Assembly: GCA_015234525.1 (NCBI GenBank) | Contig: JADGMX010000020.1 | Location: 62,001-126,000, forward strand | Direction of reading: 5' to 3' | Source: Flavobacterium sp. | GTDB taxonomy: Bacteria > Bacteroidota > Bacteroidia > Flavobacteriales > Flavobacteriaceae | DNA length: 64,000 nt | In this document: piece after piece, positions 44,216 to 53,076 of the stretch | Layout of the letters: every line of letters begins with the position of its first letter | How positions within the stretch are numbered: position 1 is the first letter of the stretch | Notes under the pieces: generated by a model | What the model was told of the DNA's origin: nothing | The model's input: the letters and a program-made list of their open reading frames with translations, nothing else | Database searches by the model: none | Made by a program: the position numbers and the translations under genes

Positions 44216-44310
44216 AGAAGCTAATCCTGCTGTTCACTGCAATCTTGCATTTTATCTTCGCTGTCGCTGAGATAAAACACAAGGATTTCCGCTGCCATCA
44301 GGGCTAGTGG
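44216..44310 (+). repeat. Interspersed repeat copy 3, left module only
   Basis: It begins GAAGCTAATCCTGCTGTTC then ACTGCAATCTTG, forms a stem TTTTATCT / AGATAAAA with a GC-rich loop, returns through CAAGGATTTCCGCTGCC and ends ATCAGGGCTAGTGG. These landmarks match the left half of the copy before mtaB. It lies in the carB leader. Confidence 0.75.
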
Positions 44311-44339
44311 ACCGGCAGCACGTTCAGGCTAATAGTTAA

Positions 44340-44370
44340 CCCAACACCCAAAAACCCAACACCCAACACC
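44340..44370 (+). repeat. Short CCCAACA tandem repeat before carB
   Basis: The units read CCCAACA, CCCAAAAA, CCCAACA, CCCAACA, CC. The tract is C- and A-only, so the transcript would be unstructured there. It ends 22 bases before the carB ATG. Confidence 0.7.
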
Positions 44371-44392
44371 TTTTAATCTAACACACAACTAC

Positions 44393-47245
44393 ATGCCCAA
44401 AGACAACACCATAAAATCAGTTCTTATCATCGGATCAGGTCCAATTGTAATCGGTCAGGCAAGCGAGTTCGATTATGCCGGTTCGCAAGCCGCACGATCG
44501 ATCCGAGAAGAAGGGATCGAAGTCATTCTCATCAACTCAAATCCGGCAACGATCATGACCGATCCGGTTATGGCCGATCACGTTTACCTCCTGCCGCTGA
44601 CCACCAAATCAATTATTCAAATTCTGAAAGAACATCCTCAAATCGACGCCGTTCTTCCAACAATGGGTGGCCAAACCGCGCTAAACCTTTGTCTTGAAGC
44701 TGATGAGAAAGGAATCTGGAACGATTTTAATGTGCGATTGATTGGTGTGGATATCAACGCGATCAATATCACCGAGGACCGCGAACAATTCAAACAACTA
44801 CTTGCCCGAATCGGAGTGCCAACAGCGCCTGCAATGACGGCAACCTCATTTCTGAAAGGAAAGGAAATCGCTCAGGAATTTGGCTTTCCGCTTGTAATCC
44901 GACCATCATTTACACTCGGCGGAACCGGAGCAGCATTCGTACACAAGAAAGAAGATTTCGACGATTTGTTGACACGTGGACTCGAAGCTTCGCCGATTCA
45001 TGAGGTTCTGATCGACAAGGCGCTTTTGGGTTGGAAAGAATACGAACTCGAACTTCTTCGCGACAAAAATGACAATGTGGTTATTATTTGTTCGATTGAA
45101 AATATGGATCCGATGGGAATTCATACCGGCGACTCAATTACCGTAGCCCCGGCAATGACATTATCCGATAGCACGTATCAAAAAATGCGTGACATGGCGA
45201 TCTTAATGATGAGAAGCATCGGAAATTTTGCCGGCGGTTGTAACGTGCAATTTGCCGTATCGCCCGACGAAAAGGAAGATATTGTTGCTATCGAGATTAA
45301 TCCGCGGGTTTCCCGTTCCTCTGCTTTGGCATCAAAAGCAACAGGTTACCCAATCGCCAAAATTGCATCAAAACTTGCTTTGGGGTATCATTTGGACGAA
45401 CTTCAGAATCAAATCACCAAAACGACTTCAGCTTTATTCGAACCGACACTTGATTACGTAATCGTAAAGATTCCGCGTTGGAATTTCGACAAATTTGAAG
45501 GCGCCGACCGAACACTTGGACTTCAGATGAAATCGGTAGGTGAGGTGATGGGAATCGGCCGATCGTTCCAGGAAGCACTTCACAAAGCAACACAATCACT
45601 CGAAATAAAACGAAACGGCCTTGGTGCCGATGGAAAAGGTTACAAGAATTACGAGCAGATTATCGACAAGCTGACCAACGCAAGCTGGGATCGGGTATTT
45701 GTCATTTACGATGCGATCGCGATGGGAATTCCGCTTAGCAGGATTCACGAGATCACCAAAATCGACATGTGGTTCCTAAAACAATATGAGGAACTCTATA
45801 CGATTGAAAAGGAAATTTCGAAATTTTCTGTTGATACGCTTCCAAAAGAATTATTGCTGGAAGCCAAACAAAAAGGCTACGGCGACCGACAAATTGCTCA
45901 CATGATGGGCTGTTTGGAAAGTCAGGTTTATAAACTTCGTGAAGAGCAAAATGTTAAACGCGTCTACAAACTCGTGGATACTTGTGCAGCTGAATTTACC
46001 GCTAAAACGCCATATTACTACTCGACTTTCGAAGCCGAAATTGAAACTGCCGATGGTAAAGTTTATACGCATAATGAAAGCATCGTTTCAGACAAAAAGA
46101 AAATCGTAGTTCTGGGCTCAGGTCCAAACAGAATCGGTCAAGGAATTGAATTTGATTATTCTTGTGTGCACGGAGTTTTGGCTGCACGCGAATGCGGATT
46201 CGAAACCATCATGATCAACTGTAATCCGGAAACAGTCTCAACCGATTTCGATACGGCCGATAAACTTTATTTCGAACCGGTTTTCTGGGAACATATTTAC
46301 GACATCATCCGACACGAAAAACCTGAAGGTGTGATCGTGCAACTTGGCGGACAAACTGCGCTAAAACTTGCGGAGAAGCTGTCAAAGTATGGTATAAAAA
46401 TTCTCGGGACAAGTTTCGATGCACTGGATCTTGCTGAAGACCGCGGTCGTTTCTCAGAACTTCTGACCCAGCTGAATATTCCGTTTCCTCGATTTGGTAT
46501 CGCTGAAACAGCCGATGAAGCTTCAGCGCTTGCTGACGTTCTCGACTTTCCATTACTTGTTCGCCCGTCGTATGTTTTAGGTGGTCAGGGGATGAAAATC
46601 GTGATTAATAAGCAGGAATTGGAAGAACACGTCATCGACTTATTGAAAAGCATTCCAGGGAATAAATTGCTTCTTGATCATTATCTTGATGGTGCCATCG
46701 AAGCTGAAGCGGATGCAATTTGCGATGGTGAAAACGTGTATATTATTGGCATTATGGAGCATATTGAGCCATGCGGAATCCATTCCGGTGATTCGAATGC
46801 GACACTGCCACCGTTTAACCTTGGCGAGTTTGTAATGCAACAAATCAAGGATCACACTAAGAAAATTGCTTTGGCGCTAAAAACCGTCGGACTTATAAAC
46901 ATTCAATTTGCGATTAAAGATGATACGGTGTATATCATTGAAGCAAATCCACGTGCGTCGCGTACTGTCCCGTTTATCGCAAAAGCGTATGGCGAACCGT
47001 ATGTTAACTATGCCACAAAAGTGATGCTGGGCGTTAATAAAGTAACTGATTTTACGTTTAATCCGCAGCTTAAAGGCTATGCCATCAAACAACCGGTGTT
47101 CTCATTCAGCAAATTCCCGAACGTAAATAAAGCGCTCGGTCCGGAGATGAAATCAACTGGTGAAAGCATTTTATTCATTGATGATCTGAAAGACGACCAG
47201 TTCTACGAATTGTACTCACGCAGAAAAATGTACTTAAGCAAATAA
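44393..47245 (+). CDS. carB: Carbamoyl-phosphate synthase large subunit, short form
   Basis: The synthetase subunit makes carbamoyl phosphate from bicarbonate, ammonia and two ATP for pyrimidines and arginine. Both ATP-grasp halves are complete: SVLIIGSGPIVIGQASEFDYAG with IEINPRVSRSSALASKATGYPIA in the first, and VVLGSGPNRIGQGIEFDYSC with IEANPRASRTVPFIAKAYG in the second. The protein ends at residue 950, about 25 residues after LGPEMKSTGE. The E. coli enzyme continues there into the 140-residue allosteric (MGS-like) domain, which is missing. A terminator follows, so this is the natural end and not a frameshift visible here. Confidence 0.96.
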   Translation: MPKDNTIKSVLIIGSGPIVIGQASEFDYAGSQAARSIREEGIEVILINSNPATIMTDPVMADHVYLLPLTTKSIIQILKEHPQIDAVLPTMGGQTALNLCLEADEKGIWNDFNVRLIGVDINAINITEDREQFKQLLARIGVPTAPAMTATSFLKGKEIAQEFGFPLVIRPSFTLGGTGAAFVHKKEDFDDLLTRGLEASPIHEVLIDKALLGWKEYELELLRDKNDNVVIICSIENMDPMGIHTGDSITVAPAMTLSDSTYQKMRDMAILMMRSIGNFAGGCNVQFAVSPDEKEDIVAIEINPRVSRSSALASKATGYPIAKIASKLALGYHLDELQNQITKTTSALFEPTLDYVIVKIPRWNFDKFEGADRTLGLQMKSVGEVMGIGRSFQEALHKATQSLEIKRNGLGADGKGYKNYEQIIDKLTNASWDRVFVIYDAIAMGIPLSRIHEITKIDMWFLKQYEELYTIEKEISKFSVDTLPKELLLEAKQKGYGDRQIAHMMGCLESQVYKLREEQNVKRVYKLVDTCAAEFTAKTPYYYSTFEAEIETADGKVYTHNESIVSDKKKIVVLGSGPNRIGQGIEFDYSCVHGVLAARECGFETIMINCNPETVSTDFDTADKLYFEPVFWEHIYDIIRHEKPEGVIVQLGGQTALKLAEKLSKYGIKILGTSFDALDLAEDRGRFSELLTQLNIPFPRFGIAETADEASALADVLDFPLLVRPSYVLGGQGMKIVINKQELEEHVIDLLKSIPGNKLLLDHYLDGAIEAEADAICDGENVYIIGIMEHIEPCGIHSGDSNATLPPFNLGEFVMQQIKDHTKKIALALKTVGLINIQFAIKDDTVYIIEANPRASRTVPFIAKAYGEPYVNYATKVMLGVNKVTDFTFNPQLKGYAIKQPVFSFSKFPNVNKALGPEMKSTGESILFIDDLKDDQFYELYSRRKMYLSK

Positions 47246-47249
47246 TAAA

Positions 47250-47275
47250 AAAGCTCCTATTTTGGAGCTTTTTTT
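47250..47275 (+). terminator. Terminator of carB
   Basis: The stem AAAGCTCC / GGAGCTTT with a 6-base loop is followed by a T run. The convergent gene's stop codon lies inside the hairpin. Confidence 0.9.
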
Positions 47276-48525
47276 ATGTCTTGTTTCAAGGTCATTTCTT
47301 CAATTGGAACCTGATTTTTTGAGTTGGTGATCAAAACGGCGTAATCGATAAAATTTGTGGTTGGTTTTGCTTTTAGTGCCTTGCGGTTGCTTTTTTTAAG
47401 AAACAATCTGACTTGAATTAAATCGCTGCCCACGTGGTACGGCGAATTAATGTTGTTTAATTTGAATAGCGTCAGATCGGAGCGTTTCGTTTTCTTTAGC
47501 TTTTTGATTCCTTTGAAATATTCCTTCCAATAATCGCCGATGCCAAACCCTTTTTCAATCGTGTAGCTTTTATAATTTCCGTTGTCGTCATAAATTTTGT
47601 CCCAAAGCACTTCGCTTGTAGTCAAATATCCCATGACGGTAATAACTTTATTTCGGTGATAGATATTTTGTTCAATTAGCCGTGTGAAGAACGAAGGGTA
47701 CATTTGCTCGCGATCTTTTTGAATGTGAAAAAATCCGTATTTGGCGAATTGCTTTTTTGTTTCGAGGTTGTAGATGTCTTTCAAAGCCACGTAATTGTCA
47801 AAGATGATTTTCTCTCGGTCGCGTTTTTCTTCAAAACTAAGTGCGATGTTTTTTAAAAGATGATTAAGACTAACGGTATCTTTTACCTGAGTTAAATACC
47901 GATGTTTATTTGTCTGATAGTCATCGGTTAACTTTTGCAATAGATTTTTTGTTTCCTGATTTCTGGTCTTGAAATCAAGTTGCCTGGATGAAAATTTTGT
48001 TTCCAATTCATTTCTCATGGTCCAGTTCAATACGTCTTTGGTTAAATATAAAAGATGTTTTATCGGAAAGTGATATTCGCTTATGAGGTCAAAACCGAGC
48101 ACTTTAATTGGGTTGTTTGGATACATTTGATTCAGCGCTCGCAGTTTTTTCCAGTGTTCAAAAGTGTCGATGGTTCCTTCCTGACTAACTATCGACTCAA
48201 AACCCAGAACCAATTCTTTAAGTAAATCCTCATCGCCGGTATCCAGATATTGCTGAAAGTAAAATGCCTGACTGAAATTAGTTTCGATAATATAGTAATC
48301 GAGCGCGTTCTGTTTTTTTAGGCTTGCGATGAGTTTAATTTCGGCGTCGTATGTTTTGGCACTGCCGTGATACGCACCGAATCCGATGATGTTGAAGTCA
48401 GTTTGAGGAAATTGAAAATCGGGGTGGTTGAGATCAAATCGGTTTTGCCGAAGGTATTCGGTTTTGCTTTGTGAAAGCGCCGTACACGAGATAATTAAAA
48501 TCAGAAAGGTGAACAGTTTTGTCAT
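47257..48525 (-). CDS. Secreted protein distantly like erythromycin esterase (EreA)
   Basis: A protein of 422 residues with signal peptide MTKLFTFLILIISCTALSQ. FNIIGFGAYHGSAKTYDAEIKLIASLKKQNALDYYIIETNF resembles the first conserved block of the EreA/ChaN-like superfamily, where a Glu and His near the start of the domain act in catalysis. Later, IKVLGFDLISEYHF and KVITVMGYLTTSEVLWDK fit its second and third blocks. Overall similarity by eye is low and the canonical GEATHG motif is replaced by GFGAYHG. A drug resistance role should not be assumed. The stop codon lies within the carB terminator. Confidence 0.55.
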   Translation of the reverse strand: MTKLFTFLILIISCTALSQSKTEYLRQNRFDLNHPDFQFPQTDFNIIGFGAYHGSAKTYDAEIKLIASLKKQNALDYYIIETNFSQAFYFQQYLDTGDEDLLKELVLGFESIVSQEGTIDTFEHWKKLRALNQMYPNNPIKVLGFDLISEYHFPIKHLLYLTKDVLNWTMRNELETKFSSRQLDFKTRNQETKNLLQKLTDDYQTNKHRYLTQVKDTVSLNHLLKNIALSFEEKRDREKIIFDNYVALKDIYNLETKKQFAKYGFFHIQKDREQMYPSFFTRLIEQNIYHRNKVITVMGYLTTSEVLWDKIYDDNGNYKSYTIEKGFGIGDYWKEYFKGIKKLKKTKRSDLTLFKLNNINSPYHVGSDLIQVRLFLKKSNRKALKAKPTTNFIDYAVLITNSKNQVPIEEMTLKQDIKKAPK

Positions 48526-48606
48526 TGCTGAAATTTACAAGTGGATTCGGGTTTAAATGTACGATTTCGAGTCAGTTTTTGCTGCAACATTGAATTTTCC
48601 AATTTG

Positions 48607-48675
48607 GCCCGCGCCAGGGATTGAAGCAAAGTGCCGTGCACTGCGAAAAGCCCGGTTCTTTGAAGGCGCCCAAAA
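48607..48675 (+). repeat. Interspersed repeat copy 4, right module only
   Basis: It begins GCGCCAGGGATTGAAGC, has a hairpin AGTGCCGTGCACT, a GAAAAGCCCGGTT block and ends GGCGCCCAAAAA. These are the landmarks of the right module. It lies in the gap between two minus-strand genes, next to a terminator. Confidence 0.65.
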
Positions 48676-48701
48676 AAAAAGCCTTCCAATAAATGAAAGG
48701 C
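48671..48701 (-). terminator. Terminator of the ASPIC/FG-GAP gene
   Basis: On the minus strand GCCTTTC pairs with GGAAGGC (one G-T pair) and is followed by nine T. The T tract overlaps the last bases of the neighbouring repeat copy. Confidence 0.75.
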
Positions 48702-48721
48702 CTTCCTGATTTTGTGAGAAA

Positions 48722-50350
48722 CTAGTTCTTGACAAACTTTTGTGTGTGCTGCTTCCCGGCAGTATCGGTAAGCAATGCGATATAAGTTCCGGCTGCCAAT
48801 TCCTGCACAAAAATGCGTTGTTGATTCACATCCGACGACAAAACCATCTTTCCTGAAAGGTCGTAAATCATCGCTTTAGTGATCGTAGTTCCACTGTTAT
48901 CATTTGAAATGTTCAAGTAATCGTTGGTCGGGTTCGGATATAAATTGAATTTTCCGATTTGATTTTCGGCCACGCTAAGCTCCGGACTTGATCCTTCCAA
49001 CACAAAAAGCGACTGGTTGCTTGACGGATCTTCGATAACATCGATAATTCCGCTTGGCCATTTAACCACCACTTTTTCAATCCCGTTGGCGCTTCCGATT
49101 CCGAAATGAACGTTCAGCGAACTCATGTGGCCAAATCCCTGGCCGCTGCGAACCTCGCGAACCTGAATACCCCATGAACCGTGAATTTCCACGCGTGCTC
49201 CGATTCCGTTTCGATTGCTTTCAATACCCTGAAGTTGGACTTTCAGCCATTTATTCGGGTTTCCGCTGTTGTAGTAAATTCCGTTCTCAGTCTGAACATC
49301 CAAAAATCCATCGTTGTTCAAATCGGCTACGGCTCCTTGTGCAAATGCCACATCATAACCTGTAAAAGTCATGTTTCCGTTGTTAAAATATAAGTTCAGG
49401 TTATTTTGCCAAAGGAAATCTGAATAACCATCGTTATCGAAATCGGCGTGCATGACTTCCCAGGAACCAACTTGCGAGGCTATTCCCGAACCTGCGTAAA
49501 CATCGGTAAACGTCCCGTCGCCATTGTTTCTATAAAGTCGGTTTTGATCTGAAATATTTGAAAGAATCATGTCGAAATCGCCGTCATTGTCGAAATCTGC
49601 CCAAGCACTTGACCACGATTGCGCACCGTCGTTAATGCCGGCTTCTGCTGCGTTTTCGGTAAAAGTTCCGTTACCGTTGTTGGTATATAAAAGGTTAACC
49701 CGACGTGAATCGCCTTCAGGAGCGCCACCACGGCATTTAGCCATATACATATCCATATCGCCATCGTTGTCGTAATCAACAAATACGCTGGCGTAGTTTC
49801 CTCCAACCGCCAATGTTGGCATCATCGAGATATCGAACAATAATTCACCATCGCCGTTATTCCGGTAAACGTGGCTCTGTGCAACGTCATGACAAACAAA
49901 AAGATCCAGGTTTCCGTCGTTATCGATGTCAACAAAATTGGTGCGCTGTGAGAAGATATTTTGCGGATAAACATGGAACGTATACCCGGCGCCATCATCG
50001 TTTGCTTTAATAACAGAAACCCTGTTGCCATTTCCGAACACAAGATCGTTATAGCCGTTTCCGTCGAAATCACCGCCGGCAATACTCCAGTTTGGCGTCA
50101 CCGAACCAAGTCCGATTCCCGGAACCGAAAAAATCGTAGGCACCAGCTGACCGTCGGGTTGCTGAAAGTGAATGGTAAGCTGGTCGGGTTGAACCGTTAC
50201 CACATCATCTAAATAATCACCGTTCATATCAATAGCACATGACGTGTAATTTCCGCCCGGGAAACCGGTGGACGTGAATGTCACTGGTGGTTGCGCGAGA
50301 AGCGAAAAGCCACAAAGCAGAAGTGATCCGAGGAAGTAGTTTTTTTTCAT
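48722..50350 (-). CDS. T9SS-exported FG-GAP/VCBS protein with ASPIC/UnbV domain (CRTAC1 type)
   Basis: A protein of 542 residues with signal peptide MKKNYFLGSLLLCGFSLLAQ. Seven or so FG-GAP/VCBS blades follow, each with a calcium-type loop such as DIDNDGNLDLFV, DYDNDGDMDMYM, DFDNDGDFDMIL, DFDNDGYSDFLW and DLNNDGFLDV, forming a beta-propeller. An ASPIC/UnbV segment (NGIGARVEIHGSWGIQVREVRSGQGFGHMSS) comes next. The last 75 residues are a T9SS sorting domain (NLYPNPTNDYLNIS start, GKMVL, AAGTYIALL, KFVKN). It should be exported to the cell surface. It is 10 bases downstream of the diheme cytochrome gene on the same strand. Confidence 0.93.
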   Translation of the reverse strand: MKKNYFLGSLLLCGFSLLAQPPVTFTSTGFPGGNYTSCAIDMNGDYLDDVVTVQPDQLTIHFQQPDGQLVPTIFSVPGIGLGSVTPNWSIAGGDFDGNGYNDLVFGNGNRVSVIKANDDGAGYTFHVYPQNIFSQRTNFVDIDNDGNLDLFVCHDVAQSHVYRNNGDGELLFDISMMPTLAVGGNYASVFVDYDNDGDMDMYMAKCRGGAPEGDSRRVNLLYTNNGNGTFTENAAEAGINDGAQSWSSAWADFDNDGDFDMILSNISDQNRLYRNNGDGTFTDVYAGSGIASQVGSWEVMHADFDNDGYSDFLWQNNLNLYFNNGNMTFTGYDVAFAQGAVADLNNDGFLDVQTENGIYYNSGNPNKWLKVQLQGIESNRNGIGARVEIHGSWGIQVREVRSGQGFGHMSSLNVHFGIGSANGIEKVVVKWPSGIIDVIEDPSSNQSLFVLEGSSPELSVAENQIGKFNLYPNPTNDYLNISNDNSGTTITKAMIYDLSGKMVLSSDVNQQRIFVQELAAGTYIALLTDTAGKQHTQKFVKN

Positions 50351-50360
50351 TCTGTTAGAT

Positions 50361-51485
50361 TTATGGTTGGCAAGGATTTAATGAATTAATATATGCTGTG
50401 ATCAGGTCAACACCTTCCTGATGAACCACGGTTCGTCCGATAATAGGCATCATGATCGACTGACTGGTCGAACTCAGTCGCACAAGCAGCTCCGAGTCGT
50501 CTGCGGAACCTGCGCTGATAACATGTGGTTTATCCTGGATGTTTTGCGACGGTACCATGCAAATTCCGAAAGTTTCCGTATTGGTGTTTCCGAAATTAAA
50601 CCTTAAAGCCACATAATCGCAATGAGCGCCATCCCGGTGACAATGCGCGCAATTGATATCGATATACGAACGGGCTCTCAGCGACAAGGATTTTGAGGTA
50701 TCTCGCCAATCGACGGTCGATTCCATATTTGTCGGCAGATTATTTTCAAGATATCCTTCAGCAATCCACTTCTGCAGCTGATTTTGCTCGACATTCCCGT
50801 AATTGAAGTTGTGATTAAGATTTTGGGGTTTAGGTCCGATCGGAATTGTAATCTCGCCATCGGCAAGCTGATTCGGATTCAATTTGTGACATGTTGCGCA
50901 CTCGGTAAAAGCCGGAACCTTGTAAATCGTACTTTTCGTACTGCCGTTTTCCTGCCATTCTATCGGAACGAAGATTCCGTCGCCGGTTGTGTCCAGATAT
51001 GCTTCTGTTTGATCGTCGTTCCAGATGTAGTTGATGGTTTTCCAACCTGAGTTCGTGGGAGTAGTCTCAGTAGTTTTTATCAGAATTCGGGTTTCGATGA
51101 TTTTTGTAGTCAGTTGCGGAAGAACGTTGTCGTAGTAAAAAGTTTTAATCAGCGCAGTTCCAACCGGAAATTCCAGCGCATTGTCCGGACCGTTATGCGT
51201 TGCCTTTTTACCCGCGGGCATCCAGACAAATCTTTTTTTGTGTGCATAATCAGAGAAAAGTTCGCTTGCGGGTTTGTAAGGCAAAACTTTGTATGCAGGC
51301 TGCTGATCTTTCAACGCGCCAACAAAGAATTTATAATCTGATAGCTTCTGATACGGCACTTGAGTGATGTCTAAAACCACCGGTGAAAGCGGAATATAAT
51401 CGGTGTCCGCAGGCGCGTCGTCATCAGAACATCCAACAAAAAAAAGGCTGAAACAAATCAAAAAGAAGGGTAATAGTTTATTCAT
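50361..51485 (-). CDS. Diheme c-type cytochrome lipoprotein (SO2930-like)
   Basis: A protein of 374 residues. The lipobox FFVGC puts the lipidated Cys at residue 19. Two c-type heme sites are visible: CATCH at 196-200 and CAHCH at 279-283. The domain between LPYKPASELFSDYAHKKRFVWMP and AYINSLNPCQP matches the conserved diheme family first described from Shewanella SO2930. It should carry electrons on the outer side of a membrane; the redox partner is unknown. The upstream position next to an exported ASPIC propeller protein, with a 10-base gap, suggests a shared transcript. Confidence 0.88.
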   Translation of the reverse strand: MNKLLPFFLICFSLFFVGCSDDDAPADTDYIPLSPVVLDITQVPYQKLSDYKFFVGALKDQQPAYKVLPYKPASELFSDYAHKKRFVWMPAGKKATHNGPDNALEFPVGTALIKTFYYDNVLPQLTTKIIETRILIKTTETTPTNSGWKTINYIWNDDQTEAYLDTTGDGIFVPIEWQENGSTKSTIYKVPAFTECATCHKLNPNQLADGEITIPIGPKPQNLNHNFNYGNVEQNQLQKWIAEGYLENNLPTNMESTVDWRDTSKSLSLRARSYIDINCAHCHRDGAHCDYVALRFNFGNTNTETFGICMVPSQNIQDKPHVISAGSADDSELLVRLSSTSQSIMMPIIGRTVVHQEGVDLITAYINSLNPCQP

Positions 51486-51597
51486 GTCGTTTTTTAAAGC
51501 CTAACAAATGACGTGAAATAAAGTTTTATCTCCAAATTTTTCGCAAATTCAATCTTAATTACTTAGCACATTATCAAGTTTTTTATCGAACTTTTGC

Positions 51598-52968
51598 CTA
51601 TTCTTCCAGAAAATCGTCTTCTTGCGCTCTTTTCACAATCGACTCGGGAAGCGACTTTTTTGCTTTGGCTCCCATCTTTTTCAACTTTTCGATACTCATG
51701 ACCAAATTGCCATTTCCGGTGTAAAGTTTCTTCATCGAATCTTCATACGCTTTTTTGCCTTCGTCCATTTTTTTGCCCACAACCACAAGATCATTTACAA
51801 ATCCTTCAAACTTGTCGTACAAAGCTCCGGCTTGTCGTGCAATTTCCCACGCATTTTCCTGTTGCTTTTGATTGGTCCACATGCTGTCAATTGTTCTCAG
51901 GGTCGCCAATAAGGTTGACGGCGTCACAATAACAATGTTTCTCTCAAAAGCTCTGTTGTAAAGTGCGCTGTCTTCATTGAGCGCAATGGCAAATGCGGGT
52001 TCAATCGGTATAAAAAGCAACACGAAATCCGGACTTTCGATCTGATACAAATCGTGATAATTCTTATCGCCGAGTTGCTCGACATGTCGCTTTATCGAGC
52101 CAATATGTTCTTTCAAATAAACCGCCCGCGTCAGATCGTCGTCGCAATTGCAATATTTCTCATAAGCGGTCAGCGACACCTTCGAGTCGACGATCATCTT
52201 CTTGCCATCGGGAAGGTTGATCACTACATCGGGAAAAACACGCGCGCCATCAGCCGTGGTAAAACTCTGTTGGATTTCGTACTCGCGGCCGCGTTCCAAA
52301 CCCGATTTTAACAGGACACGTTCCAGAACCAATTCGCCCCAATTTCCTTGCATTTTGCTGTCGCCTTTCAACGCCTTGGTTAAATTTACGGTCTCGCGGC
52401 TCATCTGCTCGTTGATTAATTTGAGTCCACTAATCTGCTCGCGCAACGTTGCGTGATAATCAATGCTCGCTTTGTGCGTGTCCTCGACTTTTTTCTCAAA
52501 CAAATGGATTTTGTCTTGTAATGGCGATAAAATATTCTTGATATTTTCCCGGTTTTGCTCGGTAAACCGAACCGATTTCTCTTCCATTATCCGATTGGCA
52601 AGGTTTTCAAATTCTTTGGTAAATCTCTCCTGAAGTTTTTCAACTTCCTCTTTCTGATCGAGGTTTCGTCGGTACAAATTATCGTAATCAGTTTCTTTTC
52701 GCGTCAGTCGCAACGCCAAAATATCTTTCTCTTCCCGCAAATTTTCCCGCTCATGACATGCCTGCTGGAATTGCTTTTCGAGTGATGATTTTTCAGATAA
52801 ATGCTGCTCTTTCAGAATGTTCAACTGGGTGTTCAGCGAAACGTTCCGTTCTTCAAGCGTGGCCCGATCCGACTGAAATCGCGCCGAGTAAATCACCTTT
52901 CCGATAAATATTCCGCCTAAAAGCGCCACCAAGAATATTAGCAGCACAACAATCACTGTTTCCATCAA
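51598..52968 (-). CDS. rmuC: DNA recombination protein RmuC
   Basis: A protein of 456 residues. An N-terminal membrane helix (VIVVLLIFLVALLGGIFIG) is followed by a long coiled coil to about residue 180. The RmuC domain has GNWGELVLERVLLKSGLERGREYEIQ, the nuclease-like FPDVVINLPDGKKMIVDSKVSL, and FVLLFIPIEPAFAIAL. RmuC limits inversions between short inverted repeats and is placed in the restriction-endonuclease-like fold; its biochemical action is unsettled. It stands alone, with the promoter presumably in the 45 bases upstream. Confidence 0.95.
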   Translation of the reverse strand: MMETVIVVLLIFLVALLGGIFIGKVIYSARFQSDRATLEERNVSLNTQLNILKEQHLSEKSSLEKQFQQACHERENLREEKDILALRLTRKETDYDNLYRRNLDQKEEVEKLQERFTKEFENLANRIMEEKSVRFTEQNRENIKNILSPLQDKIHLFEKKVEDTHKASIDYHATLREQISGLKLINEQMSRETVNLTKALKGDSKMQGNWGELVLERVLLKSGLERGREYEIQQSFTTADGARVFPDVVINLPDGKKMIVDSKVSLTAYEKYCNCDDDLTRAVYLKEHIGSIKRHVEQLGDKNYHDLYQIESPDFVLLFIPIEPAFAIALNEDSALYNRAFERNIVIVTPSTLLATLRTIDSMWTNQKQQENAWEIARQAGALYDKFEGFVNDLVVVGKKMDEGKKAYEDSMKKLYTGNGNLVMSIEKLKKMGAKAKKSLPESIVKRAQEDDFLEE

Positions 52969-53012
52969 ATTTCGTTTTTGTAAAAGTAGAGATTTGAATA
53001 CGAAACGCGTAA

Positions 53013-53048
53013 AAATTAAAAAGGCGACACTGTTAAAATGTCGCCTTT
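53013..53048 (-). terminator. Terminator of the small membrane protein gene
   Basis: On the minus strand a 10-bp stem (AAAGGCGACA / TGTCGCCTTT) with a 9-base loop is followed by TTTTTAATTTT. It separates this gene from rmuC. Confidence 0.88.
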
Positions 53049-53076
53049 CAAGGGTTTTGGTTGAGGGTTATGAGGC

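Noticed and set aside
44340..44370. CCCAACA units as a CRISPR-like array
   Set aside because: The units are 7-8 bases with no spacers and no cas genes nearby. It is a simple tandem repeat.
48553..48810. 85-residue ORF on the minus strand
   Set aside because: It spans a terminator and a repeat copy and overlaps the end of the ASPIC/FG-GAP gene out of frame.
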